Made by a program: the position numbers and the translations under genes
In this document: positions 8,125 to 16,215 of the stretch, one piece after another
Layout: the number at the start of each line of letters is the position of its first letter
Position numbering within the stretch: the first letter of the stretch is position 1
Notes under the pieces: model-generated
Told to the model about the DNA's origin: nothing
The model's database searches: none
The model's input: only the letters and a program-made list of their open reading frames with translations
NCBI GenBank assembly: GCA_019634615.1
Contig: JAHCAZ010000018.1
Span: 1-64,000 of the forward strand
Length of the DNA: 64,000 nt
Direction: 5' to 3'
Source: Opitutaceae bacterium
GTDB lineage: Bacteria; Verrucomicrobiota; Verrucomicrobiia; Opitutales; Opitutaceae

Positions 8125-9054
8125 TCACCCCTGGCTTCGTTCCCAGGCGAAGAGGTATTGCTGGGCCAGACCGGCGAACGGGCCGAAGTGCATGCGGCCA
8201 AAGTGGGCGATCTGGTCCGCCGACCAGCCGGTGAGGCCGTAGTGGCGGGCCATGGCCTTGAGAATCCACGTGTCGACCGGGAACGCCTCCAGCTGGCCCG
8301 CGCCGAAAAGCAGGACGCAGTCGGCGACCTTTTCACCGACGCCTGGGAGTTCCAGCAGGCGAGCCTTGGCGGCGGCGTAGGGTAGGCGCTCGGTTTCCTC
8401 GAGCCAGCCGGGGCGCGCGGCCAGGAACTGGGCGGTCGCATGGATATAGCGCGCCCGGAAGCCGAGCAGGCAGGCGCGCAGGTCGGCCTCGCTCACGCGG
8501 GCGAGTTCCGTCCACGTCGGCAGGCGGTGCCCGAGGGCCGGTGGCATGGTTGATTGCGGGGCAAGCACGGCGCGGCCGTGACGCTCGGCGAGGAGTGCGA
8601 CCATCTGGCGGATCTGGACGATCTGCTTCGTCGCGCTGCAGAGGAAACAAAGCAGAGTCTCGCCGAACGGCTGGCGCGGGATCGATAGCCCGGGAAAAGC
8701 AGCGATGCAACGGGCGAGGTGAGCGTCGCTGCGCCACGGCAGCGAATCCGTCAGCGCGGCGAAATTGCGTCCGCCGGTCAGGTAAGTCGGCAAGGCCGAG
8801 GCGACGCGCTCGCGCAGCGAGATCGGTGCGGACCACTCGATCCGTCCAGCGCCGGGCGGGCCGGCCAGGCGAAGGCGGACGAGGTGGTCGCCCCAGATGC
8901 CCTGCCAGGTGTCGTCCGCCTGCCGGTGCCAGCGGAACGACTGGCCGCCGTCGAGGATCTCGGCGAGGACGCGCCGCGTGAGCGGCGGGAAATCGACCAA
9001 CTCCTGCCAGTCGGTCCAGAGGGGGGATTTAGCCACGGATTTCACGGATGGCAC
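8125..9054 (-). CDS. OGG1-like 8-oxoguanine DNA glycosylase
   Basis: HhH-GPD base-excision repair enzyme of about 309 aa. The helix-hairpin-helix LLELPGVGEKVADCVLLFGAG contains the expected catalytic lysine (VGEKVAD, compare GVGTKVAD in OGG1), and FPVDTWILK carries the catalytic aspartate. The N-terminal domain has QSFRWHR as in OGG1. In the stretch equivalent to OGG1 SNNN this protein has CSATKQ, so the asparagines that read the opposite base are missing. The first ten residues (PSVKSVAKS) are encoded by the end of an intergenic repeat, and the possible GTG starts (9054, 9045, 9036) all lie in that repeat. Confidence 0.85.
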   Translation of the reverse strand: MPSVKSVAKSPLWTDWQELVDFPPLTRRVLAEILDGGQSFRWHRQADDTWQGIWGDHLVRLRLAGPPGAGRIEWSAPISLRERVASALPTYLTGGRNFAALTDSLPWRSDAHLARCIAAFPGLSIPRQPFGETLLCFLCSATKQIVQIRQMVALLAERHGRAVLAPQSTMPPALGHRLPTWTELARVSEADLRACLLGFRARYIHATAQFLAARPGWLEETERLPYAAAKARLLELPGVGEKVADCVLLFGAGQLEAFPVDTWILKAMARHYGLTGWSADQIAHFGRMHFGPFAGLAQQYLFAWERSQG

Positions 9055-9218
9055 GGATTGGCTTCAGGCGGATGAAACGTGGTTGAATGGCCACAAAAGG
9101 CACAAAAAGCACAAGACAAGGCATTCTGATCCTGTGCCTTATGTGCCTTTTGTGGCCATCCTCTCATGCGCCATTCGCCATAAAGCAAAGCCGTGCCATC
9201 CGTGAAATCCGTGGTTAA
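9029..9218. repeat. Nested inverted repeat built from 9-nt units
   Basis: Outer arms 9029-9056 and 9191-9218 are complementary at 27 of 28 positions and consist of three NNCACGGAT nonamers. Inner arms at about 9086-9115 and 9131-9160 are complementary at roughly 26 of 30 positions and consist of NNCACAAAA-type nonamers. The transcript could fold into one long hairpin in either direction. It carries no ORF of its own that looks real; the 93-codon frame across it was rejected. The left outer arm extends into the 5' end of the glycosylase gene. No transposase or clear target duplication is visible. Confidence 0.85.
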
Positions 9219-9250
9219 GAAATCCCCGGGAGCGATGGCCGCGGCCGACG

Positions 9251-9724
9251 TTATTTGCTCCAGAGAAAACTCTGGCCGCTGCCGAGTTCGCGGCCGTCGG
9301 CGGCGAGCAGGCGCAGTTGCCACGCGACGGGCTGCGTGTCTTTGCCGGGCCAGTCGGCTCCGGTGAGACCCAGGTTGAAGACGTGGCCGCCCGCCGGCAC
9401 CGTGGCGGCGAAGGTGTAGGTTCGGGCCTCGGGTGAGTCAGGCTTGATGACCTTGAGCTCAAACCGCGCCCCGGCGATGGCTGAGCCGGGGTTGTCGGTG
9501 CGCACGAGGAAATAGAAACCGCCGCGCTGGTCGGCTTGGGTACGAACCACAGACTGGCGGCCGGTGTTCTCCTTGCCCCCGAAATACTCGGAAATGCGCT
9601 CGAACGAGGCCGCCTCCCGCCAGGCCGGCCAGATGCGGACAAACGTGACCTCAGCCGCGGAGAGTGCGGAGGAAAGTGCGGCGAGCGTCAGAACGAGCAG
9701 GAGGGCCTTGAGGGACTTGGTCAC
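9251..9724 (-). CDS. Secreted protein of unknown function
   Basis: A 157-aa protein not recognised by family. The N-terminus KSLKALLLVLTLAALSSALSAAE is a clear Sec signal peptide with cleavage likely after ALSA or SAA. The mature part has WPAWREAASFERISEYFGGKE, then alternating hydrophobic beta-type segments (FYFLVRTDNPGS, RFELKVIKPDS, TYTFAATVPAGGHVFNLGL, VAWQLRLLAADG) that suggest a small beta-sandwich. GTG 9724 was chosen because it directly precedes the signal peptide; GTG 9751 is possible and the far-upstream frame is not credible. It stands between two repeat elements, with no operon partner. Confidence 0.62.
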   Translation of the reverse strand: MTKSLKALLLVLTLAALSSALSAAEVTFVRIWPAWREAASFERISEYFGGKENTGRQSVVRTQADQRGGFYFLVRTDNPGSAIAGARFELKVIKPDSPEARTYTFAATVPAGGHVFNLGLTGADWPGKDTQPVAWQLRLLAADGRELGSGQSFLWSK

Positions 9725-9787
9725 GGATGAGGAGGGATAAACAGGGTTCACGTGTTTTGGGCAATCAATTCGGAGCGCGCTGACTTT

Positions 9788-9844
9788 CGTAGGCCAGCCC
9801 GCTCGCGGGCGCGGTTCGGGCGCGCGCAAGCGCGCTGACCTACG
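9788..9844. repeat. REPIN-like pair of REP hairpins
   Basis: Two inverted units, each beginning with CGTAGG and followed by a GC-rich hairpin. The left unit (from 9788) has stem GCCCGC/GCGGGC (9797-9802/9805-9810); the right unit, read on the minus strand from 9844, has stem GCGCGC/GCGCGC around an AA loop (9822-9827/9830-9835). A GTAG-type head plus hairpin in opposing pairs is the known architecture of REP elements mobilised by RAYT transposases. No RAYT gene is in the window. The TAG stop codon of the downstream oppA-like gene (9840-9842) is the TAG of the right-hand CGTAGG. Confidence 0.75.
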
Positions 9845-11468
9845 GTTGGCTGACGGACTTGAGATAGACCTTCTTGTATTGGTGGAATCCCAGCAGCGCC
9901 GGTTCCCAGCCATGGACGGCGGGATGGATGAGGTAGGTGCGGGTGCCCCAGAAGACCGGCGTGATGGGGGCCTCGCTGAGCAGTCGGGCCTCGGCCTGCT
10001 GGAAGAGTTCGAGGCGCGCGGCGGGATCAGCCGCGGTCGCGGCCCGGGCGATGAAGTCGTCGTAGGCGGCATCCGCCCAGCCGGTCCAGTTGTTGCCGCC
10101 TTGGCTGACGAACAGGTCGAGGAAGGTCACCGGGTCGGCGAAGTCCCCGATCCAGCCGGCGCCGGAGATCATATAGTCGAGGCTCTGCTGGTTCTGCACC
10201 CAGGTCTTTTGCTCAAGCGTGCGGATCTCGAGTTGCACGCCGAGTACCTTCGCCCAGCGGGCCTGGAGGACCTCGCCCATGCCGGGCTGCTGGCCGTCGT
10301 TGCGCACTTGCAGGCCGATCACGGGCAGGCCGCGACCGCCCGGGAAGCCGGCGTCGGCGAGCAGCGCGCGGGCCTGGTCGAAATCGGCGGCGACACCCGC
10401 CCGCGCCGTGTACCCGGCGAGATCCGGCGGCGTGAAATGGGCCGCGGGTGGATTGGCCCCGCGCAGGACGCTGCGGGCGATCGCCGGGCGGTCGATCGCC
10501 AGGGCCAGGGCGCGGCGGACGCGCGGGTCGGTGAAAGGCGGCTTCGTGGTGTTGAATCGCAGGAAAATAGTCTGGAGGAACGGGTCCACGCGCAGGGCCG
10601 CGGGGTCCTGCTCGCGGTAGGTGGCGAGCTTGGTCGAGGGCAGGGCGTGCGTGAGGTGCACCTGGCCGGCGCGAAAGTTGCGCTCCTCGGTCTCGGGGCT
10701 CTCGGTGGGGAGGAAGACGATGCCCTGCAGGCGTACGGCGGCGACGTCCCAGTAATGGAGATTGCGGGTGACCTTCACGTGGGCGTTGGGCCGCCACTCT
10801 GCGAAGGCAAACGGGCCGTTGCCGACGAGATGTTCGCGCGTCCAGTCGTTCGCGCGATCGGTCGCGGCACCCGTGGCGGCGAGGGCACGCGGGTTGAGCG
10901 GGAACCAGACGGGGTTGGCCGTGAGGGCGGGCAGGTAGGGTGTGGGCCGCTCGAGCGTCAGGCGCAGGGTGCGGTCATCGAGGGCCTCGGCGCCAAGGGC
11001 CTCAGGGTCGGTCACGGTGCCGGCGTTGAGGGCCGCGGCGTTCTTCAGCGGGTGCAGGAGATAGGCATATTCGGCGCCGAGGGCGGGCGCCAGGGCGCGA
11101 CGCCAGGCGAAGACGAAGTCACCGGCGACCAGGGGCTCGCCGTTGGACCACGTGAGGCCGTCGCGGAGATGGAAGGTGTAGACGAGGCCGTCATCCGAGA
11201 CGTCCCACCGCCCGGCGGCCGCGGGGACGGCGCGCGAGGTGGTTTCATCCAGCGCGCACAGGCCCTCGAAGAGCGCGAGCAGGATGTTCTGGTCGGTGTA
11301 GGCCGTGACCAGGTGCGGGTCGAGGGACTGGGGTTCGGCGCCGTTGCCGAGGAGGAGGGTCTGCGTGCGGACGCCCGCGTCGGCCGGCGTCGTGCGCTGG
11401 CCGCAGCCGGCGGCCAGGAGGCAGAGGACCGAGGTCAGAAGGCGGAAGTAGACGTGAGATCGGCGCAT
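9840..11468 (-). CDS. OppA-type peptide-binding lipoprotein
   Basis: Extracytoplasmic solute-binding protein of family 5 (oligopeptide/dipeptide ABC import), 542 aa. The N-terminus has a lipoprotein signal with lipobox LAAGC (cysteine near residue 22). Family segments include LLLGNGAEPQSLDPHLVTAY, YTFHLRDGLTWSNGEPLVAGDFVFAWRR and YDDFIARAA near the C-terminus. No permease or ATPase genes of an Opp system are adjacent, so the gene is an orphan here. Two oddities: the hydrophobic core of the signal peptide is encoded by a 7-nt repeat (11,413-11,454), and the stop codon lies in a REP-like repeat. Confidence 0.9.
   Translation of the reverse strand: MRRSHVYFRLLTSVLCLLAAGCGQRTTPADAGVRTQTLLLGNGAEPQSLDPHLVTAYTDQNILLALFEGLCALDETTSRAVPAAAGRWDVSDDGLVYTFHLRDGLTWSNGEPLVAGDFVFAWRRALAPALGAEYAYLLHPLKNAAALNAGTVTDPEALGAEALDDRTLRLTLERPTPYLPALTANPVWFPLNPRALAATGAATDRANDWTREHLVGNGPFAFAEWRPNAHVKVTRNLHYWDVAAVRLQGIVFLPTESPETEERNFRAGQVHLTHALPSTKLATYREQDPAALRVDPFLQTIFLRFNTTKPPFTDPRVRRALALAIDRPAIARSVLRGANPPAAHFTPPDLAGYTARAGVAADFDQARALLADAGFPGGRGLPVIGLQVRNDGQQPGMGEVLQARWAKVLGVQLEIRTLEQKTWVQNQQSLDYMISGAGWIGDFADPVTFLDLFVSQGGNNWTGWADAAYDDFIARAATAADPAARLELFQQAEARLLSEAPITPVFWGTRTYLIHPAVHGWEPALLGFHQYKKVYLKSVSQP
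11413..11454. repeat. Heptad repeat inside the OppA signal-peptide region
   Basis: Six consecutive 7-nt units of the form GNCNGAR on the plus strand: GCCAGGA, GGCAGAG, GACCGAG, GTCAGAA, GGCGGAA and the weaker GTAGACG. On the coding (minus) strand these give RLLTSVLCLLA of the lipoprotein signal. A 7-nt period is unexpected in coding sequence, where periods are multiples of three. Confidence 0.65.
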
Positions 11469-11533
11469 CGTTGGGGAAGTTTGTTTGGATTCGCCCCTAA
11501 AGGCAAAATGTCATCCCGGCCGTTCGTCGCCTG

Positions 11534-11606
11534 GTAGCTACGAGCGTGAGCGAGTGGCGGTTTGGCCGACGCTGCGCGTGCTCCACTCGCTCACGCTCGT
11601 AGCCAC
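11534..11606. repeat. Inverted repeat with 24-nt arms
   Basis: Arms 11,534-11,557 and 11,583-11,606 are complementary at 23 of 24 positions; the core reads TACGAGCGTGAGCGAG on the plus strand. The spacer is 25 nt and there is no T-tract on either strand, so this is probably a dispersed repeat and not a standard terminator. It lies 3 bp beyond the stop of the exporter gene, between it and the start of the OppA-like gene (both minus strand). Confidence 0.8.
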
Positions 11607-11609
11607 GGC

Positions 11610-13520
11610 CTACGCCGCGGAGGAGTCGGCGAGGGCGGCCTCCTCCCGCTCGCGGCGGAACTGGTTCATGTAGAGATCATAGTAGTGGCCACGCTGGCGC
11701 AGCAGTTCCTCGTGCGTCCCGCTCTCCTCGATCCGACCCTTGGTGATGACGAGGATGCGGTCCGCGCCGCGGATCGTGCTCAGGCGGTGCGCGATCACAA
11801 AGCTAATGCGGCCGGCGAAGATCGTCTCGAGTCCGCGCTGGATGAGCTGCTCGGTCTCGGTGTCGATGGATGACGTGGCCTCGTCCATGACGAAGATCTG
11901 CGGGTCGGCCAGCAGCGCCCGGGCGAAGGAGACCAGCTGGCGCTGGCCGGTGGAGAGGCGGTTGCCGCCCTCGCCGACGGACGAGTCGTAGCCCTGCTCC
12001 GTCTGCGTGATGAACTCGTGGGCGTTGACCAGCTTGGCGGCCTGCTCGACCTCGGCGTCGGTGGCCGTGAGGCGGCCGTAGCGGATGTTCTCGCGGACGG
12101 AGCCCTTGAACAGGTGGGGCGTCTGCAGGACGATGCCGAGTTGCGACTGCAGCCAGGCGAGCGAGCGCTCGCGGTAATCGACCCCGTTGATGAGGATCGA
12201 CCCCGAGGTGGGCTCGTAGAAACGGCAGACGAGGGAAACGATCGTGCTCTTGCCCCCGCCGGAGGGACCGACGAGGGCGATCGTCTGGCCGGCCTGGACG
12301 GTGAGGTTGAAATCCTGCAGGACGACCGGTCCGTTCTCGTAGCGGAACGTGACATTGCGGAACTCGATCGTCTCGATGCGCGCAGGGTAGCCGTCCGGAG
12401 CGAGGGTAATTTCGGATTGGGGAGACCGGATACCGGATAGGTCTGAACCATTCCGGTCTCCGGTTTCCGCTTTCCGGTATTGTTCGAGTCGCTTGAGCAC
12501 GGCCGGGCTGTCCTTGATCTGCGGGTCGGTGGCGAGCAGGCCCATCACGCGTTCGCCGGCGGCCTGGGCGCCCTGCATCTCGGTGAGCTTCTGGGCGAGG
12601 GAGTTGATGGGATTGAAGAACATGCCCGCGAAGTTCACGAACGCGACGAGGGTGCCGAGCGTCATGCTGTCGTTGAGCGTGAGCCAGCCGCCGCGCCAGA
12701 GGGCGAGGCCGGCGGCGACGCTGCTGAGCGTGGTGACGATGGGGTAGAAGAGGGCGTTCTGCTTCGCGTTGAGCACCGACGCGGCGAGCATGGCGGTCGA
12801 GAGCTCCTGGAACTCGCCGAGGTTTTCGCGCTCGCGGACAAGGGTCTTGGTGGTGCGGACGCCTTGGATGGACTCGTTGTAGCTGGCGGTGATCTGGGAG
12901 TTGTATTTCCGGATGTCGCGGGCGCTCATGAGCATCCGCTTCTGGAAGAACTTGGCGATGACGGCCAGCGGCGGGACGACGGCGAGGACAATGAGGCCGA
13001 GGCGCCAGTTCATGATGAGCAGGCTGACGGCGATCATGCACACGAGGCTCAGGCCCCAGACGATGTCGAGGAAACCCCAGGAGATGACGCGGGCAAGGCG
13101 GTCGCAGTCGGACGTGAGCCGGCTGATCAGCCAGCCGACGGGCCGCGTGTCGAAGAACGCAAACTCGAGCTGCTGGAGGCGCTCGAAGCTGTCGCGGCGG
13201 ATGTCGTGGGCGAGGCGGTTGGAGAGGTTGCCGGCCATCTCGATGAACACCCAGATGCCGGTGCAGATCGCGAGCGTGATGCCGAGGTACACGGCAATGT
13301 AGTGCACGAAGGGCGCGTTGGCCCCATCACGCATCACGCCGTCGATGACCCAGCGGGTGACGAGGGCGTAGGCGGCGTCGCACATCGCGATCGTGACGGC
13401 GGCGATGGCGAGCGGGATCAGGTAGCGCTTCATGCCGAGCGCGCGGCGGAAAATCTTCCACCACAGCCCGGCGTCGAGCTTGGCCTTGAAGTCGTCCTCT
13501 TGGTGAAATTGGGCGGACAT
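11610..13520 (-). CDS. ABC exporter half-transporter, second subunit (canonical Walker B, altered signature)
   Basis: Membrane-domain plus ATPase fusion, 636 aa, of the multidrug/lipid exporter type. Six hydrophobic helices occupy about residues 35-320, then the nucleotide-binding domain from about 380. Walker A is GPSGGGKST, Q-loop LGIVLQTPHLF, Walker B IFVMDEATSSID with the catalytic glutamate, and the H-loop is in IAHRLST. The signature is LSTGQ instead of LSGGQ. Residues about 347-370, the linker between the domains, are encoded by a heptad repeat, making the protein longer than usual. It starts 9 bp after the partner exporter gene; together they should form a heterodimer. Confidence 0.92.
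   Translation of the reverse strand: MSAQFHQEDDFKAKLDAGLWWKIFRRALGMKRYLIPLAIAAVTIAMCDAAYALVTRWVIDGVMRDGANAPFVHYIAVYLGITLAICTGIWVFIEMAGNLSNRLAHDIRRDSFERLQQLEFAFFDTRPVGWLISRLTSDCDRLARVISWGFLDIVWGLSLVCMIAVSLLIMNWRLGLIVLAVVPPLAVIAKFFQKRMLMSARDIRKYNSQITASYNESIQGVRTTKTLVRERENLGEFQELSTAMLAASVLNAKQNALFYPIVTTLSSVAAGLALWRGGWLTLNDSMTLGTLVAFVNFAGMFFNPINSLAQKLTEMQGAQAAGERVMGLLATDPQIKDSPAVLKRLEQYRKAETGDRNGSDLSGIRSPQSEITLAPDGYPARIETIEFRNVTFRYENGPVVLQDFNLTVQAGQTIALVGPSGGGKSTIVSLVCRFYEPTSGSILINGVDYRERSLAWLQSQLGIVLQTPHLFKGSVRENIRYGRLTATDAEVEQAAKLVNAHEFITQTEQGYDSSVGEGGNRLSTGQRQLVSFARALLADPQIFVMDEATSSIDTETEQLIQRGLETIFAGRISFVIAHRLSTIRGADRILVITKGRIEESGTHEELLRQRGHYYDLYMNQFRREREEAALADSSAA
12421..12478. repeat. Palindromic heptad repeat within the exporter gene
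   Basis: On the plus strand, four 7-nt units TTCCGGT, CTCCGGT, TTCCGCT, TTCCGGT (12,451-12,478) face inverted units GACCGGA and TACCGGA (12,424-12,437). A perfect 10-bp inverted repeat, GGAGACCGGA/TCCGGTCTCC (12,421-12,430/12,452-12,461), joins the halves. It is in frame and encodes a Gly/Ser/Arg-rich linker (AETGDRNGSDLSGIRS) between the membrane and ATPase domains. Confidence 0.8.
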
Positions 13521-13529
13521 GGGCGGGGT

Positions 13530-15368
<1,839 letters not shown>

Positions 15369-15395
15369 GAAAGGGAGGAGGGACGAAGGTGAATA

Positions 15396-15426
15396 AAACG
15401 CAAAACCCGCTCGGGGAGGAGCGGGT
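15396..15426 (-). terminator. Intrinsic terminator in the exporter leader
   Basis: On the minus strand, ACCCGCTC / CTCCCC loop / GAGCGGGT forms a perfect 8-bp GC-rich stem (15,426-15,419 with 15,412-15,405) followed by TTTTGCGTTTT. It lies between the leader ORF and the exporter start codon, so it would stop transcription before the operon unless prevented. Confidence 0.82.
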
Positions 15427-15477
15427 CAGGAGGCAAGGGATTCGCTTTGCCTGGGAGCCCGCTCTTTCGACGCGGGC
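15405..15477 (-). promoter_or_regulatory. Attenuator with mutually exclusive hairpins
   Basis: Read on the minus strand, four segments follow the leader ORF: 1 = GCCCGC (15,477-15,472), 2 = GAGCGGGC (15,464-15,457), 3 = ACCCGCTC (15,426-15,419), 4 = GAGCGGGT (15,412-15,405). Segment 1 can pair with 2 (6 bp), 2 with 3 (7 bp, antiterminator enclosing a small GGCAA/TTGCC hairpin) and 3 with 4 (8 bp, terminator). This is the classic arrangement in which a ribosome paused at the end of the leader covers segment 1 and frees 2 to block the terminator. Pairings were checked base by base; regulation itself is inferred. Confidence 0.7.
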
Positions 15478-15488
15478 GGTGCTTTCCT

Positions 15489-15551
15489 TCAGAAATTCAA
15501 GGTGCCCGCCGGCGCGACGAGGGAAATATCGGAAAGGTCGCGGTGATTCAT
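15489..15551 (-). CDS. Candidate 20-aa leader peptide of the exporter operon
   Basis: Short ORF encoding MNHRDLSDISLVAPAGTLNF and ending in TGA 11 nt before attenuator segment 1. It has no Shine-Dalgarno, like most operon-head genes in this window; the ATG follows a C-rich stretch. The composition shows no run of a single amino acid, so it does not resemble an amino-acid-biosynthesis leader. In B. subtilis, leader peptide BmrB controls the heterodimeric exporter BmrCD by ribosome-mediated attenuation, and this would be an analogous arrangement. Translation is not proven; the support is the position relative to the alternative hairpins. Confidence 0.6.
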   Translation of the reverse strand: MNHRDLSDISLVAPAGTLNF

Positions 15552-15665
15552 AGTTGGGCGGGTGGAAGGAGGACAGGCGCAGGAAAGAAGCTCGTCACGC
15601 CGCTGGCAAGCGGGGATTTTCCTAATAAATCGCCCGATCGTCCGTCTTACCCACTGCCGCAACCC
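15552..15665. promoter_or_regulatory. Divergent promoter region (exporter leader / ECF sigma gene)
   Basis: This 114-bp gap must hold promoters for both the minus-strand exporter leader and the plus-strand sigma gene. It contains a short AT-rich island (GGGGATTTTCCTAATAAAT, 15,612-15,630) that could serve as a -10 region in either direction. No confident promoter consensus could be assigned. Confidence 0.35.
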
Positions 15666-16208
15666 ATGGCCAACGATCAACCCACTGGAAAGGCAGCGCC
15701 GGACGATGCAGACGTCGGATTCCTCGAACGCACTTTCAAGGAGCAGCAGGCCCCGCTCACCCGCTACGCCGCGCGCCTCCTCGGCGACGCGGATCGGGCG
15801 CGTGACGTGGTGCAGGATGTGTTCCTCCGCCTCATGCGGCAGGACCACGCGGAGGTGGCCGGCCACGCGGTGGAGTGGCTGTTCACCGTCTGCCGCCACC
15901 GCGCGCTCGACCTGCTGCGCAAGGAGGGCCGCATGAAACGCTTTGAGGAGGGCGAGATGGAGCGCGTGACGGCGCCCGAGGCGCGACCCGGCCACGCGAT
16001 CGAGGTCGCCGAGACGCAGGCCTCGGTGCTTGAGCTCATCGGCCAGCTGACCCCGCAGCAGCAGGAGGTCGTCCGGCTCAAGTTCCAGAACGGATTCAGC
16101 TACAAGGAAATCAGCCGCATCACCGATCTCTCGGTGACCAATGTCGGCTTCATCATTCACACGGCCGTGGCGCGCCTGCGCACGGCGATGGCCGCCCAGC
16201 GGCCCTGA
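15666..16208 (+). CDS. ECF-type RNA polymerase sigma factor
   Basis: A 180-aa sigma-70 family protein with only regions 2 and 4. Region 2 includes LGDADRARDVVQDVFLRLMR and WLFTVCRHRALDLLRKEGR; region 4 is LTPQQQEVVRLKFQNGFSYKEISRITDLSVTNVGFIIHTAVARLR-type sequence (helix-turn-helix around 140-175). The ATG at 15,666 was chosen because earlier in-frame starts run through the leader region on the other strand. It is followed after 7 bp by a gene whose N-terminus looks like an anti-sigma domain, so the pair probably forms a sigma/anti-sigma module. Confidence 0.93.
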   Translation: MANDQPTGKAAPDDADVGFLERTFKEQQAPLTRYAARLLGDADRARDVVQDVFLRLMRQDHAEVAGHAVEWLFTVCRHRALDLLRKEGRMKRFEEGEMERVTAPEARPGHAIEVAETQASVLELIGQLTPQQQEVVRLKFQNGFSYKEISRITDLSVTNVGFIIHTAVARLRTAMAAQRP

Positions 16209-16215
16209 GGACACC

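Noticed and set aside
9042-9323. 93-codon frame across the nested repeat
   Set aside because: Made up of repeat arms and Pro/Arg-rich sequence; no domain and no conserved start.
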